DNA of 64,000 bases from Candidatus Dormiibacterota bacterium (GTDB taxonomy: Bacteria; Acidobacteriota; Polarisedimenticolia; Gp22-AA2): assembly GCA_035635555.1 (NCBI GenBank), contig DASQAT010000003.1, positions 1-64,000 on the forward strand, in the 5' to 3' direction. The first letter of the stretch is position 1. Each line of letters begins with the position of its first letter. The notes under the pieces are model-generated. The model worked only from the letters and a program-made list of their open reading frames with translations. It did no database searches and was not told where the DNA came from. This document shows positions 22,664 through 30,904 of the stretch, in pieces. Position numbers and translations under genes: made by a program.

Positions 22664-23601
22664 GCCGCCCCCTCCGTCTCACCCCTGATGATCCCGATGA
22701 AGATGTCCTCGAGGCTCCGCGTGACCGGCCGCATCTCCAGGAGCCCCCAGCCCTGGCTGACCGCCCGCTCGGCGATCTGCTCCCGGACATCGCGCGCCCC
22801 TTCGGTCTCGACGACGTAGGACTCATCCTGCCCGTCCTCCCGCCGCACGTTCAGCACGCCCGGGATGGCGCGGATCTGGCCCTCTGTGGCGTCCGCCGCG
22901 CGCGCCAGCCGCACCACGACGCGACGCGTGCCCCCGCCGCGCGCCGCCATCGTTTCCATCGTCTCGTCGGCGGCGATCCTCCCCTCGTTGATGATCAGCA
23001 CACGATTGCAGGTCATGGTGACCTCCGCCAGGATGTGCGTCGAGAGGATGACCGTGTGCTCGCCGGCGAAGCTCTTGATGAGCTGGCGGATCTCGCGGAT
23101 CTGCGACGGGTCGAGACCGACCGTGGGCTCGTCGAGGATCAGCACGTCCGGCTCGTGCAGGATGGCCTGCGCCAGGCCCACTCGCTGCTGGTATCCCTTC
23201 GACAGATTGCCGATGAGCCTTCCCGCCACCGGACCCAGACCGCACCGCTCGACGGCGCGATCCACGCGGCCGTCCATCTCTTTGCGGGGCACGCCGCGCA
23301 CGGCCGCCACGAAGCGCAGGAAGGGCCGGACGATCATCTCCCGGTAGAGCGGAGGATGCTCCGGGAGATAGCCGATGCGCCGCTTGGCCTCGATGGGGGC
23401 GTCCTGGACGTCGAACCCGGCCACCCGCGCCGTCCCCGACGTGGGCGTCACATAGCCGGTCAGCATGCGCATCGTCGTGGTCTTGCCCGCACCGTTCGGG
23501 CCGAGGAACCCGGCGATCTCCCCCTTGCTGACGGAGAAGCTGATTCCGCCCACCGCTGCACGCTGACCGTACATCTTGGTCAATCCTGCCACTTCGATCA
23601 T
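22660..23601 (-). CDS. ABC transporter ATP-binding protein, GldA-like
   Basis: 313 residues. Complete nucleotide-binding domain: Walker A GPNGAGKTT, Q-loop YLPEHPPLY, signature LSKGYQQRVG, Walker B VLILDEPTVGLDP, and H-loop STHILAE. A C-terminal extension of about 90 residues (ATEGQIRAIPGVLNVRRED) is usual for the GldA/NatA group. It powers the GldF-like permease encoded 4 bases downstream. First gene of the four-gene operon, with a consensus promoter 100 bases upstream. Confidence 0.93.
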   Translation of the reverse strand: MIEVAGLTKMYGQRAAVGGISFSVSKGEIAGFLGPNGAGKTTTMRMLTGYVTPTSGTARVAGFDVQDAPIEAKRRIGYLPEHPPLYREMIVRPFLRFVAAVRGVPRKEMDGRVDRAVERCGLGPVAGRLIGNLSKGYQQRVGLAQAILHEPDVLILDEPTVGLDPSQIREIRQLIKSFAGEHTVILSTHILAEVTMTCNRVLIINEGRIAADETMETMAARGGGTRRVVVRLARAADATEGQIRAIPGVLNVRREDGQDESYVVETEGARDVREQIAERAVSQGWGLLEMRPVTRSLEDIFIGIIRGETEGAA

Positions 23602-23700
23602 GACGCCTCTTGGGGTCGACCCCGTGCCGCTCGAACGACCGATTACACTAGCAGAGGTCCAAAAAAAAGCCCAATCGATCGATGCGCTCGAAGGGGCGAT

Positions 23701-23729
23701 ACCGTACAGTGACGCACCCCGACTGTCAA
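23701..23729 (-). promoter_or_regulatory. Sigma-70 promoter of the Gld-type ABC operon
   Basis: On the minus strand TTGACA, a 17-bp spacer, then TACGGT. A start about 7 bases on gives a leader of roughly 93 bases before the ATPase start. The -35 is perfect. Confidence 0.7.
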
Positions 23730-23796
23730 GACGACGCAGGCTGCCCGGCCGAACCCGCCGCCGCGGCGGCCCGTCTCACGGGTGTTCCCCCGAGGG

Positions 23797-24510
23797 TCAG
23801 GGACGGGCGGGGTTGGACGGGGACTTTTCGGATTCCGAGGCGACTTCGGCGAGGTAGCCCGGTCCGATCGCGTAGAGAATCATGACCTGCCTGTCGGTCA
23901 CGGGAAACCAGGACGAGGATTCGCTCCGGATCTCGAGAAAGGGTATGAAGCGCGCCACGGAGAACAATCTCGCGGCGGCGCGCGGGAGCGGATCGAGGAG
24001 CGCGCGCTCGATGCGATCGGAGCGCGTCATGCCGGTCGTGTCGCTCGCCCCTATCAGGTAGCGCACCCGGTGACCGTCCCGGAAGCCGAGCCACCTCAGG
24101 CTGCGGTCCCAGGTGATGAAGTCCCCCACCACCGCCCAGCGCGCCCCGGCGATCTCCTGCTCCATCACCCGGCCCGACGGGTAGAGCGGGTCGGGGATCA
24201 AGCGGACCGAGACCTTCGCCCACCCGGACCGGTGCGCCTCGATCTGCCCGACCCTCACGGTCGATGCGTTCGGCTGGAAGTCGGCCTGGCCGAGGGCCAG
24301 GAACCCCAGGACGGCCCCGAGGAGGAGGACCACGATTTCGAGCAGGAGTCCGAGAAGACGGTCCTGGATCGTGCCGCTGCGGTAGGGCGCCCCGTAGGTG
24401 AAGCGGGAGCGGATCGACAGGGCGAGCCGGTACGAGCCGCGCGCGCACAGGACGACTCCTGCGATCGAAACGAGCGCCGCGATGATCTCCAGCCGGTCGA
24501 TCCAGCCCAT
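23797..24510 (-). CDS. Hypothetical membrane protein with two helices
   Basis: 237 residues. The start is the ATG of MGWIDRLEII; an upstream in-frame stretch is not conserved-looking. Two helices lie near the N-terminus (IIAALVSIAGVVLCARG and LGLLLEIVVLLLGAVLGFLA), followed by a beta-rich domain of about 150 residues likely in the periplasm (VRVGQIEAHRSGWAKVSV, GDFITWDRSLRWLGFRDGHR). This resembles no family I can name with confidence. It stands alone, about 200 bases from the ABC operon. Confidence 0.55.
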   Translation of the reverse strand: MGWIDRLEIIAALVSIAGVVLCARGSYRLALSIRSRFTYGAPYRSGTIQDRLLGLLLEIVVLLLGAVLGFLALGQADFQPNASTVRVGQIEAHRSGWAKVSVRLIPDPLYPSGRVMEQEIAGARWAVVGDFITWDRSLRWLGFRDGHRVRYLIGASDTTGMTRSDRIERALLDPLPRAAARLFSVARFIPFLEIRSESSSWFPVTDRQVMILYAIGPGYLAEVASESEKSPSNPARP

Positions 24511-24614
24511 GGCGCGCGCATCGTATGTCTCCGCCCGGCGCACGTCAACGACGTGCGCCGCCCGCTTGACCTCGAGCCGGGGTGTCCGGGATACTTCGCC
24601 GGGGAGGTGAGGGG

Positions 24615-24833
24615 ATGGAGTGGTGCCGATTCACGACGAGCTGGGGCGGGGTGGAGCGTTGCTCCGAGCCTGTCTACCGTCTCGGCTTCTGCCGCTTTCA
24701 CTTCGACTGCTACCGCCGCGGCGAGATCGACATCCGCGGCATCATCTCCGAGAGAGTCACGGACCAGGAACGGCGCCGGCAGATCAATTTCCACGGACTC
24801 CGGAGACCGAGCGCGACGCTTTCCGCAGCTTGA
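24615..24833 (+). CDS. Small Cys/His-rich protein, possible zinc binder
   Basis: 72 residues. GGGGAGGTGAGGGG precedes the ATG. Cys at 4, 16, 26 and 32 and His at 29 in MEWCRFTTSW...ERCSEP...GFCRFHFDCYRRG give a compact metal-site pattern, followed by a charged helix (ISERVTDQERRRQ). Converges with mltG, overlapping its last 50 bases. No family recognised. Confidence 0.5.
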   Translation: MEWCRFTTSWGGVERCSEPVYRLGFCRFHFDCYRRGEIDIRGIISERVTDQERRRQINFHGLRRPSATLSAA

Positions 24834-25866
24834 ACGGCCGGACCTGGTACTCCCACACCGCGCGGTTGTGCTCGCTGAGGGTCTTCGAGAAGAAGTGCCG
24901 GCCGGTGTTCATGGAGACGAAATAGAGGAAGCTCGTGTCGGCGGGCGCGACGGCCGCCTGGAGCGCGGCCGCCCCGGGATTGCCGATCGGACCGGGCGGC
25001 AGGCCGGAGTAGCGATAGGTGTTGTAGCGCGAATCGATCTTCAAGTCCTCCTTCCGGATGTTCCCGTCGAAGGCGTTCCTCATGGCCAGCGCGTAGATGA
25101 CGGTCGGATCGCACTGCAGCCGCATCCCGAGACGCAGGCGGTTGTAGAAGACCGAGGCCACCAGGCCGTTCTCGTCGGCCTGCGCCGTTTCCCACTCCAC
25201 CATCGAGGCGAGAGTCGTGGCCTCCCGGACCGTCAGACCCCGCTCCGTCACACGCGCGACCCAGGAGGTCTGGAACACTTCGCGGAAGCGCGCCACCATC
25301 ATGGCGACGATCGCCTTCGGCGTCGTTCCCTTCTGCAGGCTGTAGGTGTCCGGGAACAGGTATCCCTCGAGATCGGTCGCCTCCGCGTCGAGATCGGCGA
25401 TCGGCGAGGTGTCCCGGAACAGCAGGCGATAGTCCTCCTCGGTGCCGAATCCCGCCCGCACGAACTGCGCGAACACCTCGTCGGAGCGGACACCCTCGGG
25501 AATGGTCACACGGTGGTAGTACACGTCCCCCGATATCATCTTGTCGAACACCTCCCCGGGCGTCATCGGGCGCGTGAACGAGTACTCCCCCGCCTTCAGA
25601 CCGTGGGTCCGCCCGGTCAGGCGCAGGTAGACGAGCGCGAGGGGAGATCTCTGGATGACCCCGTGCTCCTCGAGAATCTCGATGGCGCGCGCGGCAGCGG
25701 TCCCTTCGGGGATGTCGATCATGGCGTACGAAGCGCCGTAGCCGCGGTACGGGATCGACGCCCACAGGAAGATCTGCGCGGAGACGGTGAGGAGGAGGAC
25801 CAGCAGGACGATCCCGATCATCCCCAGGAACCAATGGTCGCGGAGCCACGCGGGCCAGCGCTTCAT
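24784..25866 (-). CDS. mltG: Endolytic murein transglycosylase
   Basis: 360 residues. One N-terminal membrane helix (MIGIVLLVLLLTVSAQIFLW), a LysM-like segment (GTAAARAIEILEEHGVIQRS), then the YceG/MltG domain with LEGYLFPDTYSLQKG, the catalytic Glu region ATTLASMVEWETAQ and NRLRLGMRLQCDPTVIYA. It cuts nascent glycan strands in the periplasm and sets their length. Start overlaps the ruvX stop by 4 bases (ATGA), so they form a unit, an arrangement common in many bacteria. Full length for the family. Confidence 0.93.
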   Translation of the reverse strand: MKRWPAWLRDHWFLGMIGIVLLVLLLTVSAQIFLWASIPYRGYGASYAMIDIPEGTAAARAIEILEEHGVIQRSPLALVYLRLTGRTHGLKAGEYSFTRPMTPGEVFDKMISGDVYYHRVTIPEGVRSDEVFAQFVRAGFGTEEDYRLLFRDTSPIADLDAEATDLEGYLFPDTYSLQKGTTPKAIVAMMVARFREVFQTSWVARVTERGLTVREATTLASMVEWETAQADENGLVASVFYNRLRLGMRLQCDPTVIYALAMRNAFDGNIRKEDLKIDSRYNTYRYSGLPPGPIGNPGAAALQAAVAPADTSFLYFVSMNTGRHFFSKTLSEHNRAVWEYQVRPFKLRKASRSVSGVRGN

Positions 25867-26336
25867 CCCGGCGTCCCCCCCGCATGCTGCGCGTCCAGCC
25901 AGGCCTGCAGGAGAATGACCGCCGCGACCTGGTCGATCACCTGGCGGCGTCGCGCGCGGCTCACATCACCCGAGATGAGGAGTCTCTCGGCCTGGACCGT
26001 GGTGAGCCGCTCGTCCCACTCGATGACAGGCAGGCCGGTGGCGCCGCGGATCTTTTCGATGATCGTCCCGGTCAGGCGGGCGCGTCCTCCCCGCCGGCCG
26101 TCCATGTCCAGGGGAAGACCGACCACGATGCGGCGCACGTCATGATCGCGGATGAGACCTCTGAGGCGATCGAGATCCGCGGGCCAGGAGGTGCGCGTCA
26201 GGGTCATGAGTGGCCGGGCCGTGAGACCCAGTTCGTCGCTGAGGGCGATACCGATCCTCCGGTCCCCGTAATCGAGGGCCAGCGTGCGCCCCGCACCGCC
26301 GCCTCGTTCCGCCTTTCCGGCCGTGGAGTCGCTCAT
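25863..26336 (-). CDS. ruvX: Holliday junction resolvase-like protein / pre-16S rRNA nuclease
   Basis: 157 residues. The N-terminal ~20 residues are a Gly/Arg-rich extension, then the YqgF fold: TLALDYGDRRIGIALSDEL, IVVGLPLDMDGRRGGRA, IEWDERLTTVQAERLL and DQVAAVILLQAWL. The Asp in the first strand and the WDERLTT Glu are the metal-binding catalytic positions. YqgF family members process the 5' end of 16S rRNA or resolve junctions. Overlaps mltG. The ATG is preferred to longer readings that run into a gap. Confidence 0.92.
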   Translation of the reverse strand: MSDSTAGKAERGGGAGRTLALDYGDRRIGIALSDELGLTARPLMTLTRTSWPADLDRLRGLIRDHDVRRIVVGLPLDMDGRRGGRARLTGTIIEKIRGATGLPVIEWDERLTTVQAERLLISGDVSRARRRQVIDQVAAVILLQAWLDAQHAGGTPG

Positions 26337-26392
26337 GGCCGTAAGGTATACGCCGCGCCGGGGGAGGTCAAGGATAGGGGTTCGCGCCTCCG

Positions 26393-27883
26393 TCAGCGAC
26401 CGGCGGTGGCGCCGTCCCAGTGGATGACCTTGGGGACGTACTCGGCCGGAACGTAGTCGGGGGAGTTTTCCCGGGTGTGGCAGGTGACGCAGAAGGTGAC
26501 GTCGACCTTGCCGTACCCCGACTGCATCGCTTCGGGGTGCCGGCTCGAGGGGCCGTGGCAGGACTCGCAGCCCACGTTCTCGAACAGCGGCGTCGCGTGG
26601 GGGTTCACGTAGCCGCCCTTCTGGTTGTAGCCGATGGTGTGACAGGGGAGGCATTTCGGGTTGAAGTCCTGCTTCGCGCGCACCAGCGTCTCGAAGGCGC
26701 GCGCGTGGCCGCTCTTCGCCCACACGGCGAATGCCTGTTCGTGGCAGGTCGCGCAGCGATCGGATCCGGTGTAGGCCGGCTCCTGCGGCACGGCGGCGAC
26801 GGCCGGGGCCGCGAACGGGCTATCCGCCATCGTCTTCTTCTTGTTGTACTCGTTGACGCCCACTTTGACCCGGTCCATGACTTCCGCGAGCCTGGGATCG
26901 TCGGGCCATTCGCGGCTCAGCTGGATGATGGCCCGCTGCGTCGAGGTGACCGATCTCTTCGCATCGAAGAAGAGGCGCACATCGCCCAGGACCTTACCCT
27001 GGTCACCGGCGAACAGCAGTCGCGTGCGGCCGAACTGCGTGTCCTCCGGGAAATCGTCGGAGCGCGTGATCATCCCGGTCTTCCCGGGGGTGGGATCGGC
27101 GCCGACGACGAGATCGATGTTCTTCACTCTCTTCGGCAGCTGCCGCGCCTCTTCGAGGCCGAGGGCGACGAGCGCGACGACGATGTCCGCCTTCTGCTTG
27201 AGCGCCGGCACCTGCTTTTCCGCGGCCGCGTAGGCGTCCACGGTGACGATGCGCCGGCCCGCGGGCCCCTCCTTCTGGAACGCGGGGTCGTTGCGGGTCA
27301 GGCCAATGAAGCCGACGCGCACGTCCTTCACCTTGGCGCCGTCGCGCAGCGGCACCCGGACGACGGTCGTCGCGGACACGACCGGCTCGCCCGTGTCCTG
27401 CCACACGACGTTGGCGGAGACGAACTCGAAGCGGGCCTTCTTCCGGCGCTCGAGGAAGACATCGTAGCCGTGCGACAACTCCCGCTGCGACAGGTTGGAG
27501 ACCTTGTAGCCGAGGACGTTCATCCCGTCGATCAGCGCGTCCGTCTGCATCTTCCCCGGTTCGGTCGGATCGCCGGTGAAGTCGCCGGTGTCGGCCCAGA
27601 GGATCGGCGTAGCCGGGTAGTTCTTGTTGAAGATGTTGCGGTAACCGGCCCTCCGGGCCAGCCCTCCTCGAGGGTTGTGCGGTCAGCCACAGGGTTCGAC
27701 GTAGCCGGCCACCTCGGCGGTGAACACGAAATCCAGATCGGGCGCGGGGCCCGCCGGCAGCGGCGGCGGCAGGGTGATCGGCGACGGCTCGGCCGGGACG
27801 GCCTGCTCCTGGGGCGCGGCCACGGAAGCGGCCACCGTCCCGACCAGGATCAGAAACAAGGCGGCCGGAAGATTCGAGCGCAT
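26393..27883 (-). CDS. Tetrahaem cytochrome with 5'-nucleotidase-like domain, probable selenoprotein
   Basis: One reading frame of 496 codons containing an in-frame TGA at 27683-27685 (residue 67). Before it: signal peptide (ALFLILVGTVAASVAA) and a linker leading to FVFTAEVAGYVEPCG. After it, same frame: PHNPRGGLARRAGYRN and ATPILWADTGDFTGDPTEPG. Family members read EPCGC followed by GGLARR, so the TGA sits exactly on a conserved Cys and probably encodes selenocysteine. A metallophosphatase-like domain follows, then about 130 residues with four haem motifs (CATCH, CLPCH, CESCH, CVTCH). The protein should be a periplasmic redox protein. ATG chosen over TTG one codon earlier. If Sec machinery is absent, the gene would be truncated. 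Confidence 0.8.
27647..27674 (-). promoter_or_regulatory. Candidate bacterial SECIS hairpin(s) after the in-frame TGA
   Basis: Eight bases after the TGA, CCCTC and GAGGG pair around loop GAG (27662-27674); a second hairpin GGCCC-GGA-GGGCC follows (27647-27659). Bacterial SECIS hairpins lie at this distance inside the coding region. Structure by eye only. Confidence 0.4.
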
Positions 27884-28054
27884 CAAGGCAACTCCGTCCG
27901 AACGGCCGGAACACGCGCGCCGCAGGGTCCGGGAATTATAGAGTCGACCCCGGGCCCGGTCAAACGCCGCGTTGCGCGCCGCGCCATCGATCCGCTAGAG
28001 TGGATGCCGGCCCGGATGTCCCGGGTGCTGCGCCCGTCCAGGAGGGACCGCCGG

Positions 28055-28129
28055 ATGAAGAACCAGCCACGGCCGGAGATTCAGCTGCGCCTCCGCATCG
28101 ACGTCGACGCCTGGCGCGCGGGGTCCTGA
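28055..28129 (+). CDS. Possible 24-codon ORF upstream of the DUF4321-like gene
   Basis: ATG preceded by AGGAGG (9-base spacing), encoding a charged 24-residue peptide (MKNQPRPEIQLRLRIDVDAW), with a TGA that abuts the GTG of the DUF4321-like gene. It could be a tiny protein or a coupling leader. No conservation evidence is available from one sequence. Confidence 0.25.
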   Translation: MKNQPRPEIQLRLRIDVDAWRAGS

Positions 28130-28402
28130 GTGCCGCGCTCCGGTCTGCAGTTCTGGCACCTGGTGGTCATCGTCCTGCTGGCCGCAATGGCCGGCACCGC
28201 CCTGGGCGACCTTCTGGGCAAGGCGTTCCCCGACACGGCGGCCGGGCGGTTCCTGTCGGCAGGGGTCACCGTCGGCAGTACCACCCCCCTGGAGCTCGAG
28301 TTCCGGGTGGTGAGCCTGACGATGGGTGTCGTCCTGCGACTGACCGTGCTCGGCGCCCTCGCGGCCCTCGCGGCGCTGGTCATTTTCTTCCGCCGCCTCT
28401 GA
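28130..28402 (+). CDS. DUF4321-like small membrane protein
   Basis: 90 residues with two hydrophobic helices: FWHLVVIVLLAAMAGTALG and LTVLGALAALAALVIFFRRL. The layout (helix, Gly-rich loop, VSLTMGVVLRLTVLG, final FFRRL) resembles DUF4321, a two-helix family often found next to maf. maf begins 13 bases downstream here. GTG start abuts the stop of a 24-codon ORF. Function unknown; inner membrane location is expected. Confidence 0.7.
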   Translation: MPRSGLQFWHLVVIVLLAAMAGTALGDLLGKAFPDTAAGRFLSAGVTVGSTTPLELEFRVVSLTMGVVLRLTVLGALAALAALVIFFRRL

Positions 28403-28415
28403 GGCTGCCGGAACG

Positions 28416-29003
28416 ATGCCGTCCCGATCGATCGTCCTGGTCTCCGCTTCCCCCCGAAGGGCCGATCTCCTGCGCCGCGCCGGACTCGAGTTCACCATCC
28501 GTCCGTCCGAGGTCGACGAGACGCCGTTTCCGGGCGAGGCCCCGGGGGTTCTGGCGGAGCGTCTGGCGCGCGCCAAGGTCCTGGCGCTGCCCGCGCTGTC
28601 CTTCCCGGCGCTGGCGATCGGGGCCGACACGGTGGTCGCCGTTGCGGACGCGGTCCTGGGCAAGCCCAAGGACCGTGCGGAGGCCAGACAGATGCTCCGG
28701 CAACTCTCCGGCCGCGTGCACGAAGTGACGACGGCGATGGCGCTGCGCACGCTGCCGGAGGAGACGATCCAATGCGAGCGGGCGGTGTCGCGCGTCACCT
28801 TCGCCCCGCTCTCGGACCGGGAGATCGACTGGTACGCGGGGACCGGCGAGGGCATGGACAAGGCGGGGGCCTACGCCCTGCAGGGCATCGGCGCGCTGTT
28901 CATCGAGTCGATCGCCGGCAGTTACACGAACGTCATCGGTCTGCCTCTCGACCGGCTGTACCCGCATCTTCGCCTGCACGGCGTGCTTCCCGCGCTCTCC
29001 TGA
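28416..29003 (+). CDS. maf: Maf-type nucleotide pyrophosphatase
   Basis: 195 residues. Characteristic sequence IVLVSASPRRADLLRRAGLE at the N-terminus, then VDETPFPGE, the metal-binding AIGADTVVAV and LGKPKDRAEARQMLRQLSG. The final IESIAGSYTNVIGLPLDRL matches the family's end. It hydrolyses dTTP/UTP or modified nucleotides to monophosphates, keeping non-canonical nucleotides out of nucleic acids and affecting septum formation in some bacteria. Spacing to the DUF4321-like gene suggests one operon. Full length. Confidence 0.93.
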   Translation: MPSRSIVLVSASPRRADLLRRAGLEFTIRPSEVDETPFPGEAPGVLAERLARAKVLALPALSFPALAIGADTVVAVADAVLGKPKDRAEARQMLRQLSGRVHEVTTAMALRTLPEETIQCERAVSRVTFAPLSDREIDWYAGTGEGMDKAGAYALQGIGALFIESIAGSYTNVIGLPLDRLYPHLRLHGVLPALS

Positions 29004-29047
29004 GCGTCTCCCGGGACCGTCCCTCCCCTCCCCGTTCGCAGGCGTCC

Positions 29048-29076
29048 TTGCTCCTGCGCCCCCGCAGCCCTAAATT
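29048..29076 (+). promoter_or_regulatory. Putative promoter of the 2Fe-2S protein gene
   Basis: TTGCTC, 17 bp, TAAATT, about 40 bases before the ATG, inside the 111-base gap after maf. Confidence 0.5.
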
Positions 29077-29114
29077 TTCAGCGGCCACTGCCGACAACGG
29101 AGAGAGCGCGCGTC

Positions 29115-29396
29115 ATGGAATCCGCGGTCCTCGAAGCCTACGAGAAGCTGATCACGGTCACCATCAACGGCCGGAGCTACGAGGTGCCCGAGAACAACAC
29201 GCTCCTGCGCGTCCTGCAGTTCATGAACCTCGAGCTGGCCTACAGCAAGTACTGCTGGAACGGCGACTGCCGCAACTGCGCCTTCCGCTACGTCTCCCGC
29301 AAGTCGGGCAACGAGGTCGAAGCCCTCGGCTGCCAGATGCGTCTCTTCCAGAACATGGTCATCAAGTGCCTTCCCGAGGGCGTCCAGCTGAATTGA
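29115..29396 (+). CDS. Small 2Fe-2S ferredoxin-like protein
   Basis: 93 residues. KLITVTINGRSYEVPENNTL is the opening beta-grasp strand pair of plant-type 2Fe-2S domains. The cluster ligands read C-x4-C-x2-C (KYCWNGDCRNC) with a fourth Cys in ALGCQ, exactly the expected set. It stands alone, resembling the isolated N-terminal 2Fe-2S domain of larger dehydrogenases, so it probably acts as a soluble electron carrier. Converges with gcvPB. Confidence 0.75.
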   Translation: MESAVLEAYEKLITVTINGRSYEVPENNTLLRVLQFMNLELAYSKYCWNGDCRNCAFRYVSRKSGNEVEALGCQMRLFQNMVIKCLPEGVQLN

Positions 29397-29422
29397 GGCG
29401 GAGGCCCGCGCGGAGAGGCTTC

Positions 29423-30904
29423 CTAGCGCGCGCTCGTGTCGGGGGTCCAGCGGATGACCGGATTGCGGGCGGCGCCGACTTCGTCGAGCCGCCGCACCGG
29501 CGTCGTATGGGGGGCCGTTCGGACGAGATCGGGATTCGAGCGCGCCTCCTGGTCGATGCGCAGCATCGCGTCGATGAACGCGTCGAGCTCCTCACGGCTC
29601 TCGCTCTCGGTCGGCTCGATCATCAGGGCCCCCTTGACGATCAGCGGGAAATAGATCGTCGGGGGGTGGAAGCCGTAGTCCATGAGACGCTTGGCGATGT
29701 CGAGTGTGTGCACGCCGGTGTCTTCGAGGTTGCGATCGGAGAACACGACCTCGTGCAGGGACGGCGCGTCGTACGGCAGGTGGTAGGCGGCCTCGAGCTT
29801 GCGACGGAGATAGTTGGCGTTGAGCACGGCGGTCTCCGCCATCCGCCTGAGCCCGTCGGGTCCCAGCGCCAGGATGTACGCGAAGGCGCGCACGAACATC
29901 CCGAAGTTGCCGAAGAAGGAGCGGACCTTGCCGATGCTCTTCGGCCGGTCGTGGTGCAGGACGAAGGTCTCCCCCTCCTTCTCGACGGTCGGCACCGGCA
30001 GGAACGGCTCGAGATGACGCTTCACGCCGACCGGGCCCGCTCCCGGCCCTCCCCCGCCGTGCGGTGTCGAGAACGTCTTGTGGAGGTTGAGATGGTGCAG
30101 GTCGACCCCCATGTCGCCGGGACGCGCGACGCCGACGAAGGCGTTGAGATTGGCTCCGTCCATGTAGAGCAGGGCCCCGCCGGCGTGGACGGCGGAGGCG
30201 ATTTCCTGGATCTCCCCTTCGAAGACGCCCAGCGTGTTCGGATTGGTCAGCATGAGGAGGGCCACGTCCGGGGACATGCGGCGCCGGAGCGCGGCCAGGT
30301 CGACACAACCGCGCTCGTTGGAGGGGAGCTGCTCGACGCGGTATCCGGCGATGTGCGCGCTCGCGGGGTTCGTGCCGTGCGCCGAATCCGGGATCAGGAC
30401 CACCTGGCGCGGGTTGCCGCGCTCGCGATGGTACGCCCGCGCCATCATGATCCCGGTCAGCTCTCCCTGCGCCCCGGCGGCGGGCTGCAGCGTGAACCGG
30501 TCCATGCCGCAGATGGCGCACAGGGCCCGTTCGAGATCGTGCATGAGCCTCAGGCAGCCCTGGGCGGCGGCCGCCGGGAGCTGCGGGTGCGAGTCCGCGA
30601 ACCCGGGCAGGCGCGCCACCGTCTCGTGGACCTTGGGGTTGTATTTCATCGTGCACGAGCCGAGGGGATACAGGCCGAGATCGATCGCGTAGTTCAGGCG
30701 CGACAGGCGGGTGTAGTGCCGCACGATCTCGACCTCGCTGAGCTCGGGGAACCCCTCGATCGCGTCGCGCGTGTAGCGCGGATCGAGCCCGGCGCCGTCG
30801 CCGGTCGGGACGTCCAGGGGGGGCAGCGCGAAGCCGCGCCGTCCCGGTCTCGACAATTCGAACAGGAGCTTTTCCGGCGCGCGCAGGGTGCGCGTGTCGG
30901 TCAC
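29423..30904 (-). CDS. gcvPB: Glycine dehydrogenase (decarboxylating) subunit 2
   Basis: 493 residues. The PLP lysine lies in [15 protein letters not shown], with [15 protein letters not shown] and [11 protein letters not shown] typical of the beta half of the two-subunit P-protein. It starts [16 protein letters not shown]. With GcvPA it decarboxylates glycine and passes the aminomethyl group to lipoyl-GcvH. Overlaps gcvPA by 4 bases. Last gene of the gcvT-gcvH-gcvPA-gcvPB operon. Confidence 0.95.
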   Translation of the reverse strand: MTDTRTLRAPEKLLFELSRPGRRGFALPPLDVPTGDGAGLDPRYTRDAIEGFPELSEVEIVRHYTRLSRLNYAIDLGLYPLGSCTMKYNPKVHETVARLPGFADSHPQLPAAAAQGCLRLMHDLERALCAICGMDRFTLQPAAGAQGELTGIMMARAYHRERGNPRQVVLIPDSAHGTNPASAHIAGYRVEQLPSNERGCVDLAALRRRMSPDVALLMLTNPNTLGVFEGEIQEIASAVHAGGALLYMDGANLNAFVGVARPGDMGVDLHHLNLHKTFSTPHGGGGPGAGPVGVKRHLEPFLPVPTVEKEGETFVLHHDRPKSIGKVRSFFGNFGMFVRAFAYILALGPDGLRRMAETAVLNANYLRRKLEAAYHLPYDAPSLHEVVFSDRNLEDTGVHTLDIAKRLMDYGFHPPTIYFPLIVKGALMIEPTESESREELDAFIDAMLRIDQEARSNPDLVRTAPHTTPVRRLDEVGAARNPVIRWTPDTSAR

